Source: an uncultured Oligoflexia bacterium (GTDB lineage Bacteria > Bdellovibrionota > Bacteriovoracia > Bacteriovoracales > Bacteriovoracaceae). From it: 5,375 bases of DNA. Positions 1 through 5,187 of this stretch are shown in pieces. Positions within the stretch are counted from its first letter, which is position 1, and each line of letters starts with the position of its first letter. The stretch spans positions 1-5,375 of the forward strand of contig CATLVA010000138.1 in the NCBI GenBank assembly GCA_950060715.1, given 5' to 3'. Below the pieces are notes generated by a model. The model was not told where the DNA came from. It was given only the letters and a program-made list of their open reading frames with translations, and made no database searches. Both the position numbers and the translations under genes were made by a program.

Positions 1-17
1 TAAGATTTTAAAAAGAA

Positions 18-61
18 CCACTGGATTCCGTGTCTTCGCTACACATCGCGCTGAATGACAA
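18..61. repeat. Candidate dispersed palindromic (REP/MITE-like) intergenic element
   Basis: This lies just past the end of the minus-strand operon. It begins CCACTGGATTCC and ends GAATGACAA, with TTCGCTAC in the middle. From general knowledge, short intergenic repeats in many bacteria have ends of the type CTGGATT...AATGACA around a GC-rich, partly self-complementary core; the match here is by eye. Internal symmetry is imperfect: ATTC (25-28) can pair with GAAT (53-56), and GTGT (30-33) with ACAC (41-44) around a CTTCGCT loop. A competing stem pairs ACACAT (41-46) with ATGTGT (61-66). The segment is richer in GC than its flanks. Read on the minus strand, the hairpins are followed by a T-rich run (17-6), so the element might also help end the operon transcript. 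Only one copy is in the window, so its repeat status is inferred. Confidence 0.45.
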
Positions 62-71
62 TGTGTTTCGA

Positions 72-200
72 TTATTTGGTAAGTGATTTTAAAATCTCCT
101 TCATATGCTGATAAGGAATTAATCCTTCAAGCTTTTTACCATTTATAATTATCGTTGGAGTTGACTTTAAACTAAATTGCTCACCAGCATTAAGTGTCTG
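72..200 (-). pseudogene. Detached 3' end of the VKOR-DsbA gene (cis-Pro loop and C-terminal helix)
   Basis: Immediately after the TAG at 203-201 the same minus-strand frame stays open for 42 codons and stops at a TAA (74-72). The translation begins QTLNAGEQFSLKSTPTIIIN and ends EILKSLTK. This is what is missing from the truncated upstream protein: the thioredoxin-fold cis-proline motif (S-T-P-T, Pro about position 352 of the joined protein), the following beta strand with an I-N-G turn, and a closing helix. No start codon with a ribosome binding site precedes it (the only ATG is at 104-102), so it is not an independent gene. Joined across the TAG the protein would be 379 positions, a natural length for VKOR plus DsbA. 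The lack of any further damage argues that the break is recent, is a base-call error, or is read through. Confidence 0.85.
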
Positions 201-203
201 CTA
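201..203 (-). other. Premature in-frame amber codon in the VKOR-DsbA gene
   Basis: The context on the coding strand is CAT ATT TAG CAG ACA. The TAG sits between a helical stretch (EIQDHI) and NAGEQF, just before the STPT cis-Pro motif. A single base change from CAG, AAG or GAG would give it, and Gln, Lys or Glu would all suit this helix. TAG also ends three other predicted genes in the window (at 3535-3533, 5185-5187 and 5128-5126), so TAG is very probably an ordinary stop here and not a reassigned codon. Confidence 0.9.
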
Positions 204-1211
204 AATATGGTCTTGAATCTCTTTGTTCTCGAAACACCCGCTTAGCTCAAACTTCTTTTCCCACGCTTGTAGATTTTCATACGTGATAGATTCTTGGTTG
301 GCAAAAATATAATCGTGAACTTCCTTGAAGTTGTCTTGGTCACAAGCAGCCAAATAAGCAGAGTAACAAGCGAAAGGGTGCATTGAACCTTTCATTTTAG
401 TGTTACAAGTCCCATCCAGAGGATAGAAGAAGTATTGGATATTAACATCACCCTTAAAGTCTTTTAAAATATCTTCCGTCTGCTCTGCAGCTAATTTACA
501 GTAAGGGCACTGAAAGTCAGAAAAAATACTGATTCTAATTTTAGCATCAGAGAATTTTTCGGTACTAGAATGTAACCTAAAAGGTGACTCGACTGTAGGC
601 TCACCGTAATCTTTTAAGGCTTCAAATTGTTTTACATAAGATTGTGCAAGAGCTTTCTTTTGTTTTTCTTTCGATCCGATATGAAAAGACATTCCCACAA
701 CTGGAATCAAGTAGGTCACAGCAATAAGGCCAATGACTCTAACGTCGACAGCTGGTGGTAGGTTGGAATATTTAAACAACATAAATGTCGCAAGCGCTGA
801 TAGAATATAATACACAGTACACATTGGGCATAGTCCACCAAGCGCAAATAGTGAATAAAGGAAAAGAACGATACAACCCAAGAGGTTGAGAGCAAAAATG
901 ACTTTGAAGGTTTGTTCAATTTCTTTTTTTCCAATAAGAGCACCAACTAAACCAATAACTCCCATCAGTAGTCCAAATATCGAAGTTGGTATGCCTGCAA
1001 TATTTCCAAGAGGGGAGAGAGTTGCTTTGTCACATCCCCAAAATTCACTGATATTACATAAATTGGATGCTCCCTTTAATCCTGCTGGATAAAATGTGTC
1101 CATATAATGGTTTGTCAGGTATGCGCCTACAATTATCATTCCTAGATTGATAAGAATGAAAATAAAGTTTGGCAGAACGAGTCCTCTGGTTGTTAATGAT
1201 TTTTGTTCCAT
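201..1211 (-). CDS. VKOR-DsbA fusion thiol oxidase, truncated by in-frame TAG
   Basis: This is a membrane protein predicted to form disulfide bonds in the periplasm. The N-terminal half (about residues 11-178) is a vitamin K epoxide reductase domain with about five membrane segments (roughly 11-34, 72-94, 102-123, 128-146, 158-176). It has the loop cysteine pair C52 and C60 and the quinone-side CPMC motif at 128-131. After a charged linker comes a DsbA-like thioredoxin domain from about 222, with the active site CPYC at 235-238. In known bacterial VKOR fusions the thioredoxin domain passes oxidising equivalents from substrates to VKOR and then to quinone. The ATG at 1211-1209 is preceded by AAGGAT (1223-1218) at about 7 nt, and the gene sits 4 nt after the yfiH stop, so it is probably last in the operon. 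The frame stops at 336 aa, before the cis-Pro loop, and the missing end lies in the same frame downstream. As written, the DsbA domain should not fold properly. Family assignment is secure; function of the truncated product is doubtful. Confidence 0.9.
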   Translation of the reverse strand: MEQKSLTTRGLVLPNFIFILINLGMIIVGAYLTNHYMDTFYPAGLKGASNLCNISEFWGCDKATLSPLGNIAGIPTSIFGLLMGVIGLVGALIGKKEIEQTFKVIFALNLLGCIVLFLYSLFALGGLCPMCTVYYILSALATFMLFKYSNLPPAVDVRVIGLIAVTYLIPVVGMSFHIGSKEKQKKALAQSYVKQFEALKDYGEPTVESPFRLHSSTEKFSDAKIRISIFSDFQCPYCKLAAEQTEDILKDFKGDVNIQYFFYPLDGTCNTKMKGSMHPFACYSAYLAACDQDNFKEVHDYIFANQESITYENLQAWEKKFELSGCFENKEIQDHI

Positions 1212-1215
1212 CTAA

Positions 1216-1806
1216 TTATCCTTGATTTAAAGTAAATATATTCCAATTTCGTAATTCTGTTTTGTCTCGCCTGTAGCTATTAAAGTCTGAATTCTCAAAA
1301 GTGCAAACGAGGCTATCTTCTAGGTCTACCTCAGGGTAGAGCGATTCAAGTTGAGATAAAGCCTCAAGCTGTAAATTGAAGTAAAGTCTATCTCCCCTTG
1401 AATAAAAGCCATTTGAATTTGGGAAAAAGTTTTTGAAATCGGATTGCACTTCATAATGTCTAATTGAAGGACCGATTAAAATTCTTTTCCATTTCTCTTC
1501 TCTTAGAAGGGGAGCGCTTAAGATATTATCAGCAAGTCCTCTCCAGCCCGCATGGACTAATGCAATCTTTTCACCTACAAATAAAATAGGTAAACAATCT
1601 GCCGTTTTAATGGCTAACGAAATATCCTTTAAAGCCTCTCTTGTGCTGATGATTCCATCTGCTTCAACAGAGCTTAGGTCAGACCCATTGAACTCAACAA
1701 CTTTATTGGTATGCTTTTGGGTAACCTGAATCAGCTCAAGGTTGGGTTTATCACTATAAACCTCAAACTTTCCTGACTTATACTGCCTATTCCATAGCTT
1801 ATTCAC
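1216..1806 (-). CDS. pgeF: YfiH/PgeF family protein (multicopper polyphenol oxidase fold, peptidoglycan editing/purine nucleoside enzyme)
   Basis: This is a cytoplasmic enzyme of the YfiH/LACC1 (DUF152) family. Family members have been described as purine nucleoside phosphorylases or adenosine deaminases, and in E. coli as PgeF, which keeps wrong amino acids out of peptidoglycan precursors. Visible signatures are the Q-K-H motif (30-32), EADG (48-51), TADCLPILF (68-76) and HAGWRG (85-90). The expected metal-binding or catalytic set is therefore H32, C71 and H85. GPSIRHYEV (112-120) corresponds to the family GPxIGPCxYEV region but lacks its cysteine, and SYRRD (177-181) is the usual C-terminal motif. 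At 196 aa it is shorter than E. coli YfiH (about 243), mainly at the N-terminus. The start is GTG at 1806-1804, overlapping the rluD stop by 8 nt, with a strong AAGGAAGGA just upstream. The ATG two bases earlier is followed at once by TGA, so it is not the start. The rluD-yfiH order matches E. coli. Confidence 0.93.
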   Translation of the reverse strand: MNKLWNRQYKSGKFEVYSDKPNLELIQVTQKHTNKVVEFNGSDLSSVEADGIISTREALKDISLAIKTADCLPILFVGEKIALVHAGWRGLADNILSAPLLREEKWKRILIGPSIRHYEVQSDFKNFFPNSNGFYSRGDRLYFNLQLEALSQLESLYPEVDLEDSLVCTFENSDFNSYRRDKTELRNWNIFTLNQG

Positions 1807-2758
1807 ATTCCTTCCTTAATTGTTCTAAGCATGCCTGAAAAATCTCCGGAGGTTCTTGCTCGAAGAAGAGTTTTTCTTTCGTTATAGGGTGCACGAACCC
1901 CAAGACTTTTGCGTGTAATAGCGGGTGTTCGTAATCCTTTAAAATAGCTTTTATTTCATTAGAACAAAGTCGCTTTGCATCTCCCTCTCGGCCATAAACG
2001 GGGTCGTTTAAGATCGGAGCATTTAAGAGCTCTGACAAATGAACTCTAATTTGATGAGTTCTCCCTGTCTCAAGTGTGCACTCGACATGAGATAGATATT
2101 GAAAGTATTCTTTCACTTCAATATGAGTTTTAGCCGCTTTTCCTTGGGATGTCTTAGTCGTCATTTTTAAGCGGTTGTGAGAACTTCTTCCAATTAGGCT
2201 TTCCAAAGTTTCTTTCGGAGAAATCCTAGCACCCAAAGCTATCGCTTGATATTTTCTCTCGATGTCGTGGGTTGAAAATAAATTAACTAAGCCTTCATGG
2301 GCTGACTGAGTTTTGGCCGCTACCATGATCCCGCTCGTACCTTTATCTAGGCGATGAACAATTCCCGGTCGCAATTCATTCCCTATCCCTTTCAGGTCTT
2401 TGATATGAAAAAGAAGAGCATTAACTAAAGTTCCATCGTAATTGCCGGCAGCTGGGTGAACCCCCATCCCTGCAGGTTTGTTAATTACGATAAGGTGTTC
2501 ATCTTCAAATAAAACATCAAGCGGGATGTCCTCTGCGATGATATCTACCGGATCAGGTTCTGGTGTCTGAAAATGAATGACCGTGCCTTCTGGAGGCATT
2601 TTTTTAAATTCTAATTTTGCATTTGGTGAGCTAAATAGGTCTTTTTCCCAAAATTTCTTAATTAGGTTTCTTGAAAACTCTGGGAATTTAGCCGCAAGAT
2701 AGGCATCAAGTCTTTTGTACTGTGCTCTCTCCTCAGCTGAAACGGTAACTTCTTGCAT
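1799..2758 (-). CDS. rluD: 23S rRNA pseudouridine synthase, RluD/RluC (RluA) family
   Basis: This is a cytoplasmic enzyme that isomerises uridine to pseudouridine; RluD acts on the helix 69 loop of 23S rRNA. An S4 RNA-binding domain covers about residues 14-66 (RLDAYLAAKFPEFSR). The RluA-type catalytic domain follows, with INKPAGMGVHP (92-102), the catalytic motif HRLDKGTSG (135-143) with nucleophile D138, ERKY (167-170), TGRTHQIRVHL (231-241) and NDPVYG (251-256). At 319 aa it is a normal full-length member. Having an S4 domain fits RluC/RluD better than RluA, and the yfiH neighbour favours RluD, but exact uridine specificity cannot be read from the sequence. The ATG at 2758-2756 lies 3 nt after the upstream stop. 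No good Shine-Dalgarno precedes it (ACCGTATAAGCT), so translation probably depends on coupling to the upstream gene. Confidence 0.94.
   Translation of the reverse strand: MQEVTVSAEERAQYKRLDAYLAAKFPEFSRNLIKKFWEKDLFSSPNAKLEFKKMPPEGTVIHFQTPEPDPVDIIAEDIPLDVLFEDEHLIVINKPAGMGVHPAAGNYDGTLVNALLFHIKDLKGIGNELRPGIVHRLDKGTSGIMVAAKTQSAHEGLVNLFSTHDIERKYQAIALGARISPKETLESLIGRSSHNRLKMTTKTSQGKAAKTHIEVKEYFQYLSHVECTLETGRTHQIRVHLSELLNAPILNDPVYGREGDAKRLCSNEIKAILKDYEHPLLHAKVLGFVHPITKEKLFFEQEPPEIFQACLEQLRKECE
1809..1817 (-). promoter_or_regulatory. Strong ribosome binding site that fixes the GTG start of yfiH/pgeF
   Basis: On the coding strand the sequence is AAGGAAGGAATGTGAATAA. Two overlapping AAGGA motifs lie 2 and 6 nt before the GTG (1806-1804). 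The in-frame reading NKLWNRQ starts from this GTG, while the ATG one frame over is followed immediately by TGA. The site lies inside the last codons of rluD and so links translation of the two genes. Confidence 0.7.
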
Positions 2759-2761
2759 AGC

Positions 2762-3523
2762 TTATACGGTTGGTTGGTTTTTCAATCGCTTTATATGATG
2801 AAGGTATGAAGTAGCAACCATTTCCGGATTTAATTTTAAGCATTTCGCATATTGGTAAACAAAACCTCGAGTATAAACTACCGCTGGTAGGTTTTCTACG
2901 TCATCTGCTTCTATATGTTTGATATAAGTTTTAGAGATCTTAGTCATGTCGGCCATTCTCTCAATAGAGACGCCTTTGTACTCTCTGATTCGAGATAAAA
3001 ATTCTCCTGTAAACTCACTACAGTTTTCAATCTCTTGCTCAAATACTGGATCCTCTTCAAAGGTAAGACCGAATTTCTTTACTGCTTGAATTTTAGAAAC
3101 CGCAGATTCTGTTCGGCTTGAGTGTTCCTGTTGATATCTGAACTCTTCTTTTCTCGCTTTTTCTTGAATAATTTCGTCGTGAAAATTGCGAGTGGATACC
3201 GAGCGATCAATTTCTTGTTTGACTGGTTTGTAATCAGGACGGCTAAGGTATTCCTCTTGAAATCCTTCAGGAGTATAGGACTGATTAAAGCCACGAGCCT
3301 TATCGTACTCTCGTCTTTTTTCGGCAATTCCTAGGATCGAGTAAGCCTCTTCAATCTGGTCAAGGATTTTATCACATTCTTCTTGTGACATAAGAGAGTA
3401 TAGAGCTGTTGAGTCACCTGAATATGCATTCTTTGCTCTAACATAAGCATTATGAATTTCTTGAAGGGTTGCACTTGGATCCACTTCAAGTACTTCGTAA
3501 TAGTTGTTTCTCTCTTCCATCAT
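2762..3523 (-). CDS. J-domain-like (HPD-less) protein fused to a RodZ-type HTH domain
   Basis: This is a soluble 253-aa protein with two recognisable ends. Residues 7-77 resemble a DnaJ J-domain: NYYEVLEVDPSAT (helix I region), LQEIHNAYVRAKNAY (helix II), and DKILDQIEEAYSILG...RREYDKARG (helix III and the usual YD end). The HPD tripeptide that stimulates Hsp70 is absent, with YSGDS in its place, so classical co-chaperone activity is unlikely. Residues about 80-165 are charged, low in hydrophobics and probably flexible. Residues about 171-249 form a RodZ/HTH_25-type helix-turn-helix with its hallmark pattern: GVSIERMADMTKIS, YIKHIEADDVENLPA and VYTRGFVYQYAKCLKLNPE. Unlike RodZ there is no membrane segment or periplasmic domain after the HTH. 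In RodZ this HTH binds MreB, while related domains bind DNA; which applies here is unknown. The first of two adjacent ATGs is preferred because AGGA lies 7 nt upstream. It follows the ATPase gene by 9 nt, suggesting the two products work together. Confidence 0.85.
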   Translation of the reverse strand: MMEERNNYYEVLEVDPSATLQEIHNAYVRAKNAYSGDSTALYSLMSQEECDKILDQIEEAYSILGIAEKRREYDKARGFNQSYTPEGFQEEYLSRPDYKPVKQEIDRSVSTRNFHDEIIQEKARKEEFRYQQEHSSRTESAVSKIQAVKKFGLTFEEDPVFEQEIENCSEFTGEFLSRIREYKGVSIERMADMTKISKTYIKHIEADDVENLPAVVYTRGFVYQYAKCLKLNPEMVATSYLHHIKRLKNQPTV

Positions 3524-3532
3524 TATTTAATC

Positions 3533-4480
3533 CTAATCAATCTCAAGTAGTTTATGCACAATTCTGTCGAAATTATTAACCAGTCTAGAGTTTGGGAACT
3601 CCATTAAAAGAGGTCTTCTCTTCTTTACTGATTGCCATACAGACGAATCGTAGTCGAGGTAACCAATATAATTCATATCGATACCGAAATATCTTTTACA
3701 AACACTTTGAATTGAGAAACCGATATCTATATCTTGTTGGTTTCTAATTTGGTTTATTATAATTTGCGGTTTGAATTTGCTAATCTCTGCGCGAAGTTTC
3801 ATACCCATCTCAGGATTGATCTCGCTTATACGTTTCACTAAGTCCACTGGGGTGCTTTGAGGAGTGTTAATTTTGGCGTTCATCGCTTGATTAATTAGCG
3901 GTTGAATATCAAGAAGCTCTTCAATCATCTTTAAACGTCTATGATAAACAGACTTTATGAAGCGGTATGTATTTTCAATAGAAGTTGGCTCAGGAAGAAT
4001 AACTAGTATTCCTTTATCTGCACTAATAAAAAAATCAAGGGTGTTAAACGTTGTCCCTGCTCCTAAGTCTAGTAAAACGTAATCAGCATCTAAGCTTCCA
4101 AGCTTAGAGAGAATTTTGTTTTTGTGCATTTGTTTTAAGTTTGCAATCCCTAACTCATCTTGAGCACCGGAGATAATACTTAAATTTTTTACAGGTGTTT
4201 GAACAAGTAGGTCACTAAAGTTTGAAACTTTCTTCGAGATATAATCAGATAAAGTTTTCTCTGGAATAGGGATTCCCAAACAGGTGTGCATATTTGCTCC
4301 ACCTAAGTCTAAGTCTACGGTGACGACTTTGTAGCCCATGAGGGCCAGGCATATAGAAGTGTTGGCCGTAACCAAACTTTTTCCGACTCCACCTTTTCCG
4401 CCACCAATGGCCCAAATCTTACAACGTCTTTGTTGGCCTAAAAGGGTATTATTGTCATTTAGTTGTTGTGATAAATTCAT
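3533..4480 (-). CDS. MinD/ParA-superfamily ATPase (FlhG/FleN-like)
   Basis: This is a deviant Walker-A P-loop ATPase of the SIMIBI class, 315 aa. It has GGGKGGVGKS at 26-35 (signature lysine K29, P-loop K34), the Walker A' strand VVTVDLDLGGANMH (52-65, D56 and D58), and Walker B YVLLDLGAGTT (134-144, D138). LPEPTSIENTYRFIKS (162-177) follows the MinD/FlhG pattern. Members usually dimerise on ATP and position partners on a membrane, on the nucleoid or at a pole. The last residues (NNFDRIVHKLLEID) place F304, I307, V308, L311 and L312 on one face. That is an amphipathic helix like the MinD membrane-targeting tail, although it is not shown to bind membrane. A short N-terminal extension precedes the P-loop but lacks a clear FlhG DQA motif. 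No parB or minE, and no flhF or other flagellar gene, is nearby, so a chromosome-partition, Min or flagellar-number role cannot be assigned. It is the first gene of the five-gene operon. The start ATG has only a weak AAAAGA upstream. It ends TAG-GAT-TAA. Confidence 0.9.
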   Translation of the reverse strand: MNLSQQLNDNNTLLGQQRRCKIWAIGGGKGGVGKSLVTANTSICLALMGYKVVTVDLDLGGANMHTCLGIPIPEKTLSDYISKKVSNFSDLLVQTPVKNLSIISGAQDELGIANLKQMHKNKILSKLGSLDADYVLLDLGAGTTFNTLDFFISADKGILVILPEPTSIENTYRFIKSVYHRRLKMIEELLDIQPLINQAMNAKINTPQSTPVDLVKRISEINPEMGMKLRAEISKFKPQIIINQIRNQQDIDIGFSIQSVCKRYFGIDMNYIGYLDYDSSVWQSVKKRRPLLMEFPNSRLVNNFDRIVHKLLEID

Positions 4481-4542
4481 AGTATCTTTTCGTTATAGTA
4501 CACTATATTATAGGAAGAAATTATACTATTGAAAGCTTTGAG
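4481..4542. promoter_or_regulatory. Divergent promoter region between the ATPase operon and the SEC59-like gene
   Basis: This 62-nt gap separates two divergently read genes and must hold the start signals for at least one of them. On the minus strand there are two perfect TATAAT hexamers (complements of 4507-4512 and 4520-4525); the nearer would place the start about 20 nt before the ATPase ATG. On the plus strand TATACT (4522-4527) is a good -10 but would leave a leader of only about 8-10 nt before the ATG at 4543; TATATT (4504-4509) would leave about 25-30 nt. No convincing -35 box is visible for any of them. The AT-rich context makes -10 matches cheap, so exact assignment is uncertain, though promoter activity here is very likely. 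Confidence 0.55.
4494..4507. promoter_or_regulatory. Palindrome TATAGT-AC-ACTATA, possible operator
   Basis: This is a perfect 6-bp inverted repeat with a 2-nt spacer, placed between the divergent genes and touching the inner minus-strand TATAAT (4507-4512). A protein dimer bound here would cover the expected start point of the ATPase operon. The operon encodes an HTH protein, which makes self-regulation conceivable, but nothing in the sequence proves it. A chance AT-rich palindrome is the main alternative. Confidence 0.3.
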
Positions 4543-5187
4543 ATGAAAAACGAAATTAGTCTTGCGAAAAGATCAGAATTACATTTAATGCGAAGAGTAT
4601 GGCACATCGTGGTAGGACTTTTAGGTTTGATTGCTTATTACTCTTTAGAATTGCCAATTTTGGTGTTTGCGCATTTCTCTATCGTGATTGCGATTTTAGG
4701 TTTTGTTGTAGACTTCCAAAGATTGAAAAGACCTGCGCTAAACCAAATGCTGGAGCGCCATTTTGGTCCTATCATGCGTAGGTCAGAGAAATTTAGTTTT
4801 TCTGGATTACCTTTCTACGCATTGGGAGTAGCCCTTTCGATTTATCTATACCAAGAAGAGATAGCCGTTTTGGCGATTTTATTTCTTATTTTTGCAGATC
4901 CTATTGCTAGTGTTTGTGGCGTTTTTTTAGGAAGGGACCGTTTGCTTCCCAATAAAACTCTGCAAGGGACCATCAGCGCCTTTGTTATCTGCTTTATTAT
5001 TGTGATGAGTTATTTTGTTATTACCGGTAATCACTCAAAAAATATCATTATATTCGCATTCTTTAGCTCTATTGTAGGAGCACTCTCGGAGCTCGTAAGC
5101 GCGTTTAATATCGACGATAACCTCACTATTCCTGTTCTTTCGGGGGGAGCGATGGTGGTGTTAAACGTTTGGTTTCAAGTTCTATAG
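4543..5187 (+). CDS. SEC59/Dgk1-like membrane kinase (dolichol/phytol/diacylglycerol kinase or CDP-DAG synthase-like family)
   Basis: This is a 214-aa integral membrane protein with about six to seven hydrophobic segments (around 20-34, 38-57, 88-103, 106-126, 144-161, 167-187, 197-212). It shows the pattern of the polyprenol/phytol/diacylglycerol CTP-dependent kinase group, which is related to CdsA: RRVWHIVVG near the N-terminus (H21), FADPIASVCGVFLGR (117-131, D119), NKTLQGT (137-143), and SELVSAFNIDDNLTIPVLSG (182-201) with E183 and the DDN at 191-193. These acidic and basic residues face the cytoplasm and probably bind nucleotide and metal. The substrate cannot be read from the sequence; phosphatidate cytidylyltransferase is the likely automatic label, but the protein is shorter than CdsA (about 285 aa). 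The ATG at 4543 has only a weak GAAAG upstream; M16 is an alternative start without a better site. It is transcribed away from the ATPase operon. It ends TAG-ACT-TAG and overlaps the converging small ORF by 62 nt. Confidence 0.82.
   Translation: MKNEISLAKRSELHLMRRVWHIVVGLLGLIAYYSLELPILVFAHFSIVIAILGFVVDFQRLKRPALNQMLERHFGPIMRRSEKFSFSGLPFYALGVALSIYLYQEEIAVLAILFLIFADPIASVCGVFLGRDRLLPNKTLQGTISAFVICFIIVMSYFVITGNHSKNIIIFAFFSSIVGALSELVSAFNIDDNLTIPVLSGGAMVVLNVWFQVL

Noticed and set aside
6..46. Rho-independent terminator for the operon (GTGT/ACAC hairpin, then a T-rich run on the minus strand)
   Set aside because: The best stem next to the T-run is only 4 bp and a further 12 nt intervene, so it does not meet the usual shape; kept only as a possibility within the repeat entry.
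201..203. Reassigned TAG codon (for example pyrrolysine or a changed genetic code)
   Set aside because: TAG ends three other predicted genes here at sensible family-length positions, and the TAG position in a DsbA helix has no known special residue.
716..946. Minus-strand open frame of 76 codons within the VKOR region
   Set aside because: It lies wholly inside the VKOR-DsbA gene in another frame; the hydrophobic look is a shadow of the membrane segments there.
886..1092. Plus-strand open frame of 68 codons
   Set aside because: It is antisense to the conserved VKOR domain, with no recognisable domain and no ribosome binding site.
3079..3334. Open frames on both strands inside the J-like/HTH gene
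   Set aside because: Both overlap the linker of a well-supported gene; their composition is low-complexity and shows no family resemblance.
4338..4532. Plus-strand 64-codon frame crossing the ATPase start and the intergenic region
   Set aside because: It is antisense to the P-loop of the ATPase, and its proline-rich run is simply the complement of the glycine-rich Walker A.
4599..4781. Plus-strand 60-codon frame inside the SEC59-like gene
   Set aside because: It is a shifted-frame shadow rich in Cys, Arg and Phe, with no independent start signal.
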